Source: Lasiosphaeris hirsuta (taxonomy: Eukaryota > Ascomycota > Sordariomycetes > Sordariales > Lasiosphaeriaceae). From it: a DNA stretch of 64,000 nt. The notes under the pieces were generated by a model that had not been told where the DNA came from, did not search any database, and was given only the letters and a program-made list of their open reading frames with translations. Numbering within the stretch: position 1 is the stretch's first letter; every line of letters begins with the position of its first letter. Location: assembly GCA_030549175.1 (NCBI GenBank), contig JAUKUA010000004.1, positions 2,852,001-2,916,000 on the forward strand, read 5' to 3'. A program made the translations under genes and the position numbers. Below, piece after piece: positions 1-11,220 of this stretch.

Positions 1-1000
1 CGACAACTTTGGGCTTGCTGTGCGCGCGGCGGTAAAGGGCTCCCGCGATGTCTGGGTGAATCTCCAGAACGAGCTGCTGCGGCGCTACGGCAGCGAAAAG
101 GGAGACCTCATGATCTGCTCGCTTGTCCGGGACGACCCGGTCAACGACTGCGGCAACTACGGCGTCTCCAATCTCAGTGGCAAGGCCCCTTATGCAAGAG
201 CGCCCGATGCCGAGAGTCTCGCGGAGCAGCAGCACATTGAATGGAGGCTGGTCGCAGCCGACGAGACCGACCAAGTCACCGAGATCCAGGTCGATGAGCT
301 GATGCAGGCCGCTTACCCTTTGGGCAATCTGGACCCCGCCATGTCCGACGCTGTCGGGGGTGCTCTGGCCTTTGCTATCAACAAAATCACCGCCGCCCAT
401 CTCGAGGCACACAGCGACGGAGGCGCCATGGTCCTTATCACTGCCGGGTCCGAGTGCGCAAGCTGGCTTGAGGATGCGCTGATACGAGTGCAAAATCCTT
501 CTGTTGACGGCATTGGCATCGACCACAGCCGCGTAGACGCTCCACAGCTCAGCCGGGGAGATTTCGAGTCGGAGAATCAGCTGGGGGGCAGCTCGTGCTG
601 TGACGGCGTAATCCGCGCTGTACCGAATGCGGGAGGCGCCGTTGCTGTCAGCTCGTCTTCTGGAAGAACCACAAACTTTGGCAGCCTAGCCATGGGCAAC
701 GATTCCAGCATCTTTGGTGACACCCTCGCATCGAATGCCACCTCGGCATCATCCCCGGGAGTGGCCCTCACGGATTTCTCTAATCTTCAGTACACTGCGA
801 GATACCTTTCGTATTCCCAGAGCGTTGGTGAAAACGTGATTGTCAAGCTGCAAGACCGCATGCTGGGATACCAGGGGACTGGCTGGTGCTTCACCGCCGC
901 CTCCAAGAACAAGGCCCTCCGGGTCGAGATCGCAACCATTTCGAGTTGTGGCGGTGCTGCGCTGTTGCACTTGGCATATGATGACGACGATTACCTCTGA
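1..1000 (+). CDS. 3' end of an unknown protein gene, open at the window edge
   Basis: The reading frame is already open at base 2 and runs without a stop to a TGA at 998-1000, giving at least 332 residues, so the start lies outside the window. I do not recognise the protein. The first half is mixed and looks globular, with an Ala/Gly-rich stretch around GGALAFAINKITAAHLEAHS. The middle is Ser/Gly-rich, and the C-terminus ends in a run of Asp followed by Tyr-Leu. No signal peptide, membrane segment or catalytic motif is visible in the part present. It is preferred over overlapping minus-strand frames because it is the longest and has GC-rich third positions. An intron could lie inside it, so the last third may not all be coding. 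Confidence 0.5.
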   Translation, partial: DNFGLAVRAAVKGSRDVWVNLQNELLRRYGSEKGDLMICSLVRDDPVNDCGNYGVSNLSGKAPYARAPDAESLAEQQHIEWRLVAADETDQVTEIQVDELMQAAYPLGNLDPAMSDAVGGALAFAINKITAAHLEAHSDGGAMVLITAGSECASWLEDALIRVQNPSVDGIGIDHSRVDAPQLSRGDFESENQLGGSSCCDGVIRAVPNAGGAVAVSSSSGRTTNFGSLAMGNDSSIFGDTLASNATSASSPGVALTDFSNLQYTARYLSYSQSVGENVIVKLQDRMLGYQGTGWCFTAASKNKALRVEIATISSCGGAALLHLAYDDDDYL

Positions 1001-3150
1001 CGCCAAATGCACTTTACGAATTTTGCGCAATAGCTACCTGCTGTGGAAATGCCAGGGGAACGAGACGGTTCTCATGGATTCAGCTGACACAGCAAACAAC
1101 CGAGCCGTGCTTTCGTGCCGACCCGATCCTATGACCTCAACAATAAACACTCCGACAAGGGGTAAGAGGGTCGCCTCTACTACCGCGAGAGGGAGTTCAG
1201 GAATGATAACTTCTACATGCTGGCCCACTCTGCCACAGTCCAAATTGACAGCAATTCTTCAGCACCGAAAGCTTGGGGGGGAGGGGTCTTGAAATACGGC
1301 AAAAGACTGCATGTGCTACTCGTCGCCACATTCTTCGCGACGATCATACACGCCAAACCTAACCACAAGCGCGAAATAGAAACGTCCTACGATAAGATAT
1401 GATAGAGTTGTGTTCTCCAGCGGCGACTGGACCCATGCTGGTGGCCGCATCATACAAGGACAGGGACAAGGAGTGTACGCAAAGACTAGACTGGGAATAT
1501 ACAAGGACTAGATAGAAGTGAGGGAATAGAGCCAAGGCTAGGTAAAGAACATCAAAAGCCCTCGTGGGCCCAAAGTTACATGATTCATCGGCGATAAAGA
1601 TTGCCACTGCGATACAAAACAATACCATATATACACATTAGCCAGAAAACTCCGCCGTCCCGCACCTCATCCTCCCCCCCCCTCCGCACCCCACTCCCAG
1701 CCGAGATTTCCGGCCCCCTTCCGCACACACCGATCACATAGACAAGCAACCCGCCCTTCCACCCTCCCCGCCGACCGCGGACACTGATCCGGCTGCTCGC
1801 GCGCGCTCGCCTCCCGCCGCGGAATCTCCTGCTAGTCCGCCGTGCTCAACATCCGCCGACGCCGATCGCGGGCTCGATTTCAGCCATGAGCGCCCGAAGC
1901 GCGCGACGCTGGGGGGGTCTCATGCGTCGAGCTGTGGCGCGCGTGTCTGGAGGGCGGCCATAGGGGGCTTGGATGGGGGGGCCGGGGCCGGGGCCTGGGC
2001 GCCGCCTAGCTAGGTTGGGAGGCACCAGCGCCGGGAGGGCTTTATGGAGGGGGATGGTTTTTGGAGTTTGTTTCGGGGTCGTCGAGGGGTTTTAGGGGGT
2101 TCGGGTTGGGGGGTGGCGGGTCCTGTTCTGGTTCTGAGGGTTGTGGTTAGCAACCTAGAGTCAGTACGGGTCTGTGTAGACAGGTACGTGTACCTTCAGG
2201 ATCCCTGTTGAATTTGTTTAAGAATTCGATCACGTCTTGACGAGAGGTTCCCCCGTTCAGGCTTCCAGGAGTCCGAGTACCGGCTCGATTGCGTGCCGAC
2301 ATGCTGGGATGTTGAACGCGGTTGAGCCTTTGAGGGACTTACTGTCGCGCCCGACATGAGTATCTCAGGCTCCGGCAGATGCATCGCGTGTGGGAGCATC
2401 CCGTGCCGATTTATACAGTGGGGCGCTTACCTATAGTTACGGCTGCTACTTTGTCAAGCTGTCAAGCTGTCAAGAGCCAAGTGACTCGTGATAATCTGTC
2501 ACGAAAGCAGCTAAAGCTATTCAAGTTTCTTCCCCGCTCTTTCTCAAGGTTACTCGCTGACACGATAGTAGCCCAAACCCAACACAAACACCTGTTTCGT
2601 TTGCTCGCCGCATGGCATGACAAAAAGGGGGGTGGGGGGCTTTGGGTGTTGTACAGTAGCAAACGATTGGCCGACCTCCATCCCCGACTATCCCGCACAA
2701 GCGTCACACTTGCTGAACATCTACTTGCCATCCACGTCAGGTGTTCTGTTACACTACACTGATATGGAGTCGGCTGCGCTGGAAAGATCAAGGCAGCGTT
2801 AATTTAACTTGTACAAAGACCAACTAAATCTCCGGTACGATAACATCTTCCTAGATCACGCTGCCGCGGCCCAGCCAGCTCAACCTTACCATGAGCAGTA
2901 TTTGCGGCTGTATCACCTTTTTTACCGGTGGTGGGCTTTCCTGGCAGATGAAAAGGGACGAAGAGAGGCGAAGAAGACGCAGAGAGAGGCGTTATGTGAG
3001 GCCGGTTTGCCCTTGTCACGGGCCATTTCCACCTTTTCGGATGGCCGTTCCTGAGGGTGTTCTCTTTTGCTACTATACACCCTATGGATGCCGACGTTGC
3101 GGTAGTAAGACATCTCTTCTCGTATCAACGCACGAACTAGGTTACTGATT
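1001..3150. other. Intergenic, strand-asymmetric GC-rich region; no gene supported
   Basis: Only short overlapping frames without family resemblance are seen. About 1655-1880 is C-rich on the plus strand with runs of C. From about 1900 to 2120 the plus strand becomes G-rich with several runs of six or more G. A triple CTGTCAAG-like repeat lies near 2453-2475. Confidence 0.5.
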
Positions 3151-3153
3151 GTT

Positions 3154-3708
3154 GTGTGCGAGCTAGGAAGCAGACAGGACTCTCCTCCAGAGCAGGTCTC
3201 GGACCACCAAGTTCCATCCCAAGAAGCCGCTGATGGGTTCGTCCAAGGTTCCGTCCACAGCTCGGTACAACCTCCAGCCTGTGACTCGGTGGACAGCTCA
3301 CCTAGTGGCTCCCATCGGAAATCGCCTCCAGGAAATAACGGACCCAAGAAAAGCTCGCATTCTAAGAACAGGTCATCTAAAGGTTCCACCCTTGGCTCGA
3401 CCCACGACTCCAGGCACGGTTCTAAGCAGGGCTCAGCTCATGGGCCAACTCACAGTTCCAAACACAGTTCTCGTCACGGCTCCGCCCCTGGCTCTCCACA
3501 TGGCTCGGAACATGGATCGGCTCACGGATCTATATCTCATACGGTTGAGGATGGAGAGACGCCAGTGGAGAGTGTGCCCAAAGAATCGGGGGAAAACAAG
3601 AGCGCTGGGAAGGGTGGAGAGGTCCGAGGTCATGACAAGCAAAAGAACGAGCAACAGAAAGGTGGTGAGGGTAAAGAGGGTGAGGAGGCCGGGTCGGGTG
3701 GTCCATGA
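3154..3708 (+). CDS. Low-complexity Ser/His/Gly-repeat ORF (hypothetical)
   Basis: The frame is open to a TGA at 3706-3708, about 184 residues from the GTG at 3154. There is no in-frame ATG near its 5' end and the frame continues upstream, so if real it is the last exon of a spliced gene. The middle of the protein (roughly residues 70-125) is built from imperfect units such as GSxHGS and HSSxHGS. The C-terminal third is rich in Lys, Glu and Gly and should be disordered. No domain is recognisable. Repetitive DNA can hold a frame open by chance, so this is a weak call; the opposite strand is also open over 2922-3389 but looks less protein-like. Confidence 0.3.
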   Translation: MCELGSRQDSPPEQVSDHQVPSQEAADGFVQGSVHSSVQPPACDSVDSSPSGSHRKSPPGNNGPKKSSHSKNRSSKGSTLGSTHDSRHGSKQGSAHGPTHSSKHSSRHGSAPGSPHGSEHGSAHGSISHTVEDGETPVESVPKESGENKSAGKGGEVRGHDKQKNEQQKGGEGKEGEEAGSGGP

Positions 3709-3865
3709 AATGTTTGACTTATCGGGTAAACTGACATGGCTGATGATTTGCGACGTGATCCAGCATTCATTTAGGTTATTTTGTTGTGTTCTCTTCACAT
3801 GTACACTGAACCCGAGTCTCACTCATCCGAGTCTCACTCCTCATAGTACTGAGTAGAGTCGCTCC

Positions 3866-4955
3866 TCAAGCGCTGAACGCCTCGGCACGCCTTCTCAGAC
3901 GATACTCGATGGCGCGCTTCCTAGCAGCAGGGCTCTGGGTGAAAGCAGCACTTCCACCAAACGGACCAGCCGCCGCCCCGTTGCGTACCCGAACCACGCA
4001 CACATTCTCAACGCCAGCAACGGTCCCCTCGCACGTCATGCCCGCCGGCATCTGCACCGTCAGCGGGAAGTCCTTGTTGGTAGCAAGACTGAGGCCCTGG
4101 AACCCGACGCCCGGCACGTCCTGCGTGACCTCGGCTGTCTTGAAGGCCGCCGCCTCTGTCCCACCTGAGGTGCCGTCCACCGAGGCCTGCAGAGGCCCGG
4201 CGCCGTCCTGGTTGATCTATTCCATGCCGTGTTAGCCATGCCAGAAGGTTATACAAGGAAAAAAAAAAAAAAACAAGAGAAAAAAAAAGAGGTGCCATAC
4301 CTGGTGAAACACCATGTCAATACTCCCATCATCCCCACACGTCGGCAATCCCGACTCAGCACCGGCGCCGGCTGTAGCCTGGACGTTATTCTCGGTCGAG
4401 ACGGCACTCTCCGTCCCGCCACCCCCAAACAACCCCTTCAACAACTGCCGCGCCGCCACCCAACCACCATCATGCCTCGCGGTGTTCTTATTGCCAGCCC
4501 GCCCGCCCGCGGCAGCACCGCTGATATCGTCCTCGACGCCCACCGACGAGTTGGCCCCGCTATTTGTCGGCGCCGCGGCGCCACCCATAAAGTTGGCCAC
4601 CATGGTGGCCGCGTCAATGGGCCCGTTGCCCTGGGTGCGGCCCAGCGGGCCGACGTCGCCGCCGCGGATCTCGCGGTCGCGGATGATGGCCGTGTCGGCC
4701 TGCGAGCCGCACCGGTTCGAGGAGCAGTCGCGGGGCGTGCCGTCGGCAACTAGGGGGTGTTAGTTTGAGCAGAAAAAGGGGTGGGGGGACGGGGGACAGG
4801 GGACGGGGGACAGGGGACGGGGGACAGGGGACGGGGGACGGACCCGAGAGGCCGGGCATGTCGACGCCGTTGGCGCCTTTGATCAAGGTCACTACGCCGT
4901 GGGCGGAGGTCAAGGGGAGGAGGAGGGCGAGGGGTAGAGTATGGGTGAGGTGCAT
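3866..4955 (-). CDS. Egh16/Gas1-like secreted (appressorium-type) protein
   Basis: Three exons: 4955-4844, 4749-4301 and 4216-3866, giving 303 residues. The ATG at 4955 opens a signal peptide (LPLALLLPLTSAHG), and the mature protein begins HGVVTLIKGANGVDMPGL, the hallmark start of the Egh16H/Gas1/Mas3 family. Exon 2 carries the Cys motif DGTPRDCSSNRCGSQADT, and exon 3 has a conserved block ending in a short basic tail. Members of this family are secreted, often expressed during appressorium formation in plant pathogens, and of unknown biochemistry; saprobes also carry them. Joins were chosen from the donors at 4843 and 4300 and the acceptors at 4750 and 4217, which keep the frame and restore the family motifs. 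Intron 1 contains a 14-bp minisatellite and intron 2 long A runs (plus strand). Expression during host or surface contact is inference only. Confidence 0.9.
4785..4840. repeat. Four-copy 14-bp G-rich minisatellite in an intron
   Basis: Four tandem copies of GGGGACGGGGGACA lie inside intron 1 of the Egh16-like gene; the last copy differs at one base. The plus strand has many G runs and could form quadruplexes; the pre-mRNA strand is C-rich. Confidence 0.9.
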
Positions 4956-6623
4956 GGTGGATGGTGGATGATTTTGACAGGAGAAAAGGGGTTGAAGTAT
5001 AAGTGAAGAAAAAAGAGCCACCTGGGCTGAAATCAGCAATAAACACCTGAATGGACTTTAGGAGTGAGATGATAGAAGAGAAAATGAAGAATAGCAACGA
5101 GTTGGTCTGGAGTCTGATATTCAACATGGTCATTTGGCGGTTCAACTAATTCTTATACTTTTTCTTACAAAATTCCTATGGCAGCTGGGCTTTAGGTCGA
5201 CAGTCAATTCTCTTGTTGCCGCCGCAGGGACCGAACCACTGCTATTCGCAATTCCATCCGATGTTGTCCACGCCATGACGCGCCGCATCGACCACAGAAT
5301 GCTCATTAACACGAAGCGAAACGGGGAACTTTGGCCTCGCATGCTCGGGGCAGCCTCAGATGGAAAACAGGGGGCCAATCGCATCTCAATATCGATCGAC
5401 GGTGCATGTCGGGAGATGCACGAGGGGAGCGCCGCAAGGGTCGTGGGTGAAACCATCCCCAGCCTTGGCGGCGGAAAAGGGGGCTGTGCTTGTTTCCGCT
5501 TCACAAAGTCAAGCGCAAATCGCATTCCAGATGCAGACATTGAGATCCTGGCTACTAAGACATGCTGTTGTTTCAATTCATTCTTTTCTGCTTTACTCTA
5601 CATTCTAGCTTGGCCCTCAACTTTGGCCTCGGGCGGAAGCACTGAATGAGGTTGGGGCTTGCGAGTCGTAGCCGAGATCGTGTGTAAGCCCTCTTCAGCA
5701 AAACTCCCCATGACCCCAAGACTGTTCCAAGGCGTATCGATTTGGCCTTCTTGATGCCAGCGATCCATCATTGAGACATTCTGGACGTGTTGGAGCCCTA
5801 AGTTGAAGCTATCTGAACCTGCGGCAGGATTTGGCCGCTGTGAAGGAGAGCTTGAAGCGTCCTTTGCTTTTCTCGAGCTTGGCATCTTGTCGTAAGTGAC
5901 TGATGATGGAATTGGACTCTTTAGTGGAGATATCAGAGGCTGTGACAAACTCAAACTAAACATCGGGTCCTCGAAAGCTGCAAGACAGTAAGTAGTAAGC
6001 ATACCTCAAGTCCAGTGCCGAAGGTATGAGGCAACCGGGGTTCGGGGCCTTCTAAAAAGGATGCCCTAGCAAATTGTGGTGAAAGGATATATACGGTTGG
6101 CGCCGATAAAGCTGGAAGTAAACATCGTACTGTGTCGGATGGGGGCATGGCAACGGATCAATTATATCTCAGGCAGCTGGAACGACTCTAGACTTTTGGA
6201 AACCTTTGCCAATGTTTATAAACGTTTGCAAACATTTGACGGGGATCGAAGGAGAGTGGAAAAAGCAGACTCGATTTTACGACTGGCTGAGTGGCTGCCT
6301 CGGGCTTTCCATGCAGCGACTCACAATGCCACAATTGTTTTTGAACTTTGGTCGGGAGGTGCTCTCTCATTGGGCCTTTTCAGTCAGCCCAGTATATACA
6401 GGCAAGAGAACTTGGCTCATTGTTCATGTTAAGGTGCAGCTAGCCAATCACATCAAAAAGAACTTTTGCAGACTTTTGTCGACTTTTTGCCCCGCTTCTG
6501 GCTCCCTCCTCCACACGGCTACAATGTATTTACAGAACCAGTACCCAAATCAACTTCAGGTTCCGGCATTCTGTTAGAGGGGAGTGGAAAGCATCACAAC
6601 CTTGAGGACTGAGCAGAGCAGAC
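4956..6623. other. Intergenic region upstream of two divergent genes
   Basis: Frames of up to 171 codons exist (5134-5649 plus, 5598-6002 minus) but show no domain, consistent splice sites or repeats, so I do not call them. Near the Clr5 gene there is an inverted repeat at 6211-6236, four ACTTTTG-like words at 6192-6488, and a CCAAT box at 6444-6448. Confidence 0.5.
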
Positions 6624-9600
6624 ATGAGCCATTCGTCCCCTTCCCGAGACGACTCCCCCGAGTCCAAAAAGCGGCGGTCCAAGTATGGGCAGTTGAATTG
6701 GGAAAAGCTTCGGCCCAGGTTGCAGCAACTATACATGGACGATGACATGACACTGAGAGAGACGCTGAAGGTGATGAAGGAGGTGCACAATTTCGACGCT
6801 TCGTAAGTTCTCCATGTTCCCCAGCTCCATGGCATGAAATTATGCTGAGATCCCAAGGGAAATGCTGTGCAAAAAGAAGTTCAAGGAATGGGGATGGCGA
6901 AAAAATCTCTCGGCACGACTGGCAGGCTCCATGGTTGCAGCTGCGAAAGTACGCCGCAACAAGGACGGCAAAGACACCGTTTTCACGTATGGGGGCAAGG
7001 AGTGGACAAGCAACCGGGTTGCGAACACTCTTGCTCGGACTAAGCTTCTTACTACATGCGGAGCAACTGGTGTGGCAACGGGTAGGTGCTCCATGGCCGA
7101 TTTCAATGTGGCATGCCTCCCTACTGACATCCGTATCATACATAGATGGCGAAGACCTTGACGGAGTGCGTTGCCGTACACCGGAGATATCAACCACCTT
7201 GCCCATGCCCCTTGCCAAGTTCGATCAAGTACTAGCGGCCGAGAGCGGTGGTGGTGCACTCGCGCAACTGTCTCCAAGTTGTTCTTGGCTGATACCCTGG
7301 CCAAGTTCTCCCCCTGCATATCCAGGGGCCAGCGACCACCTCCTACTACCCGCTGGGGGTGGACAATTCCCCGCGGGTGGAGGTTTTGGGGCGTCGTTAA
7401 CATCGGAAGGGGGTTTTTATGCCGACACCAACGACCAGTTCGAGGATTATTGGTGCTCCCCGACTTCTGCTAATCATCTCCTGCCCGAGTTTACCGCCAG
7501 CTCTTTGGGAACGTCATTCTTATTATGGAACATACCGTGGTACCGGTTTAAAGCCGCCGTCGGCTTTTGTAGCACTCCCGCCCGACCTTCATATTCTCCC
7601 GATCTCACGCTCGGTCGGCTGGATATGCCATATGGACAGCAAGACTTTCTCTTGGTCTTGAATACTTCCATATCCTCCACATTCATCCGCCTAGAAAGCT
7701 CGGCGCTCATCCAGGGCGTTATCGGCCAACTCCAAGTTTCGTTTGAGCAATTATTTCCAGGAGACCTTGAATGGACCAAAAAAGGCCATCATGATCAGAA
7801 TGACCTTGGCGAGTTGGTATTTGGTCTCGTGTCGAACGATTATATCTCGCTCGAAGATGAGCAGCGAGAGTGGCTGTTGGACTTGATTCTCAAATGCCAA
7901 CCCATGGGTTTGCTGAAACGACTGGTCAGCATGGAAACGCCCACTATCAAGGCGGTAGTGGAGAAGATGTTGAAAACGGCTGTCACAAACGGTGACATCG
8001 CAGCCATACAAGCTCTCCTAGCCGCAGGCATGGATCGACGCCTTCTTTCGGGCTCCAAGGGGGGACAGCTCGTATGCACAGAGCTTGAAAATGGCAGGAT
8101 TCGAAACTGTAACATGGCCAACTACCTTCTGAACTCTGGCGCGGACCCCAACTTTACACCACGACCTGGCCATTCGCTCTTGTGCAGGGCTTTGAGGCGC
8201 GACCAAGTGGACATGGCCAAGAGTCTTCTCCAAGCCGGCGCTAGGTCTCTCGACCCCTCTTGTGTCAGGTGTATGACGGGTCAATCGCCCATCGCGCGGG
8301 ACGGGTTCCGCCTCAAGCCCATAGCTTCCATCCTGAAGCAGGCACTCGAGGCCAAACATAGCGCTCTGCATAGGGCTGACTTGGACGGCCTGAGAGCCGC
8401 TTACCAAATGCTCCGGTCTCACATTCAAATGGCTGAAAGCTCGCTTCCAATCGACCAAGTGCTTGACGCAACGCGAGCCGGCATCTCGTCTCTTCAAGCA
8501 TATCTGGAGGTGCGAGCGGAAGCTGGCCGGCTAAGCCAGCCCTCCTTTCTCGAGCAAGCTTTGCTCGAAGCATGCTCGTGCGGTTGGTCTGGATATGACG
8601 ACGCCGTGGAAGTGCTGTTGGATTTTGGTGTTGATCCAAACGTCCCGACTCAGTATGTGAGATTCTCAGCGTATTACCACGTGAGGCCGTTGCAGTGGGC
8701 TACCAGAAAAGGTGCGGGTGTCGTTGCGCGCCTATTGAAAGCCGGCGCGAGCGTCGAGGAGATGGATGTCCGCTCGGCGGCCTCAGAGCCGGATCGCTTG
8801 GAATCTTTGCAGATACTGATGGGGTGCGCAGCCAGGCTCGCAAAATACGGTAGCCTAGCACTAACGGCAGCTTGCCGAGCAGGAAACTTGGACGCCGTCG
8901 AGTTCCTTCTCGGTCGAAGAGTGCCGGCGAACAAGTCCGATGCCTGGTCCGAATCATTTCCAATCCAAGAGGCTGCGTGGACCCGACAACTCGAGGTTGC
9001 CGAATGTCTGATCCGGCACGGTGCCGATGTAAATGACCATGGGAGGAGGAATCACCCCGCCGTCTACACAGCAGCGAGAAGGGGAGACATGGAGATGGTG
9101 AAGCTTCTTGTTGGAGCAGGGGCCACATTCAACCAGCCAGGGCAGAGCAGAAAGACAATTCTAGAGCTTTGTGCCAGTGAGAGTACCTTGACGGGTCCCC
9201 GCTCAAGGATGTTCAGGTTTCTCTTAGAGAAGGGGGCAGATATCAACAACCGATGGGCGACACCTGGGGACCGCAGAGAGAACTCTGCTCTGACTTGCAT
9301 CATCGAAAACTTGGGCGACGACGAGCTGGCTCAGCTGGCGCTTGATGCGGGAGCTCTGGTGAACGACTGGGGGAGAAGCTCTTGGGGGGGGTTAACCCCA
9401 ATTCAAGCTGCGGCAGGGCGGGGGCATATCCGCCTCGTACGCATGTTGCTCGAAAGAGGCGCAGACATCAACGCCCCGGCTGCATTCAAGTACGGGAGGA
9501 CGGCACTGCAAGCAGCATGCAGCCGGGTGGAACCCGATATGGACCTGATCAAGCTCCTCATTGACCAAGGCGCTGATGTCAATGCCAAAGCCGGCCAGAG

Positions 9601-10078
9601 GTATGGGCTGACAGCTCTCCAGGGTGCCGCCATTCAAGGTCACATCAAGTTGGTCTTGTTCCTCATAGACTTGGGAGCAGATGTAAACGCCCCACCCGCC
9701 CACAAGCATGGGAGAACAGCTCTTGACGGGGCAGCAGAGAATGGCCGACTCGACATGGTGCAGGTGTTGCTCAATGCTGGCGCGAAGTGCAGCGTTGGGG
9801 GGAGGTCCGGCTATGACAGTGCCGTAGAGTTCGCCCAGGGAGAAGGTCACTGGGCAGTGGCTGAGCTCCTCGCTGATTCGAAGCCATCAGCCAGTTCTGC
9901 CTCTTTGATTGAACCTGATGAAAGCGAATTCATCTTGGACACATCTGTGATGGGACAACTGGAAGGAGCGGAGGATTCATGTGGGTTTACGGCTGGGGTA
10001 GAGGTCCCTTGGTTAGACCAAACGGAAGCTCTCGAGCCCCCGGTATTACTGCGTGAGGACCTTTTCGATAATTGGTGA
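6624..10078 (+). CDS. Clr5-domain protein with C-terminal ankyrin repeats
   Basis: Three exons, 6624-6802, 6858-7081 and 7146-10078, give 1111 residues. The ATG at 6624 begins MSHSSPSRDD. Residues about 22-75 form a Clr5 domain (NWEKLRPRLQQLYMDDDMTL, then KKFKEWGWRKN across the first intron). About 260 residues of linker follow, then a long array of ankyrin repeats, clearest from about residue 400 to 1040 (AACSRVEPDMDLIKLLIDQG and similar). The tail is acidic. The joins GC-TTC-G|GTAAGT and CGG|GTAGGT restore the Clr5 motif and a GAT codon. Clr5-ankyrin proteins are abundant in Pezizomycotina. The small helical Clr5 domain is named after a fission yeast silencing factor and may bind DNA or chromatin; the ankyrins would be a protein-binding scaffold. 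Its precise role is unknown. Confidence 0.9.
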
Positions 10079-10554
10079 GGCACTAGGTTTCTTTGGGAGG
10101 CAATAGCTTCCATCCCTTGATAGCGAGGCACGATCATCAATCGAAGTTAGAAACCTGTCGGGCAGTTTGCCGGGAATAGCTTGGCATATTTCCCTCGGTT
10201 CGTGACCCTCTTTCGAGATTCACCTTACACCATAGTACCATATATACATACTTCTCCCAAAAATGGTGTTTGAAATAAAAACTAGGTACTGTTACCCGGA
10301 GCATCACAAACGATGACAAAACACAGCTATCGCAGAGTTCTTGATTTATGCTCAGCACCGTATATGCACCGACTAATCAAGGCCGAATCCATGAGCAACC
10401 CTTTCCTTTCAGTGTCTAGCGGTATGCATCTTCCGCCATTATTAAAGTTGGGGCTTGGCACGTAGCATTGGACGCGGCTAACTATAAGATGACTTTAGAA
10501 TCCCCCAAATAAACACAACGTCAACAGCCCCTAATCAACACTGACAACTCCAAA
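10079..10554. other. Intergenic, no gene seen
   Basis: This covers the 3' flank of the Clr5-ankyrin gene and the 5' flank of the DUF302-like gene. A TATA-like word (CTATAAG) lies near 10481, about 70 bp upstream of the next ATG. Confidence 0.5.
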
Positions 10555-11220
10555 ATGCTCCTCTCCCGCGTCCTCCATAGCGCCATCGCGCTCCGAGCCA
10601 CGGCCGCCACCATCGAAGCAACCATCCATAAAAAAAACCCCCATCTCAGACCGCGCCATCGCTATCAGCCACCGCACCGTCGTATCGCAGCGGTCATTCG
10701 CGGCCACGCGCGCCGCGCTGGAGGGCGTCATCCCGCCGCTCAACAACTCGTACCGCGACCTGCTCGTGGTCGGCAACCCCACCGCGGCCCTCGCGGCCCC
10801 GCAGGCCCTCCCCGCCCTCAACAGCTTCATCGTGCCGCCGCGCGACTTTGGCCTGCTCAACACCATCTGGTGCGTCGCGGGCCAGAACGCGGTCCAGTAC
10901 GAGATTGGGAACCATATACGGCGTCTAAGTTTACGCGGTTCCAGCTGGGGGCTAGTGTAAGTTTATATTACCTCCCGCCGTGGTCTTGACATGATGTGAG
11001 CTGATTGATGGCGGGGTTGTACCCGCCCATTCGCGTCTCGCTGTTTGAAGAGCCCGCGAGGGTGGTGCAGTTTGCCTTTGATAGGCCGACCACGACGTTT
11101 GCGCAATTTGGGGACTCGCGGTTGATTGTCACGGCGGCAGCGCTTGAGAATGAGCTGACGCAGTTGTTTTTGTTTGCTGGGGGCTGGCCTTCGGATTGGC
11201 CGCCTCCTGCTTTGCCTTGA
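10555..11220 (+). pseudogene. DUF302-family protein, frameshifted
   Basis: The ATG at 10555 opens one frame, but the recognisable DUF302-like protein (AIAISHRTVVSQRSFAATRA, then LNSFIVPPRDFG and AVQYEIGN) lies in another. The frames switch at an 8A-5C run (10630-10642). A second switch is needed near 10908-10915, where GGGAACCATATACGG is one base short of the frame coding PYTASKFTRFQLGAS. The C-terminal part (PPIRVSLFEEP to FDRPTTTFAQFGD) follows an apparent intron after 10960 but has no clean in-frame acceptor. DUF302 proteins are small beta-rich domains of unknown function. Two or three lesions suggest decay, though the first sits in a homopolymer where sequencing error is plausible. Confidence 0.65.

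Noticed and set aside
5134..6002. ORFs of 171 (plus) and 134 (minus) codons between the Egh16-like and Clr5 genes
   Set aside because: No family resemblance, and they overlap on opposite strands; insufficient support.
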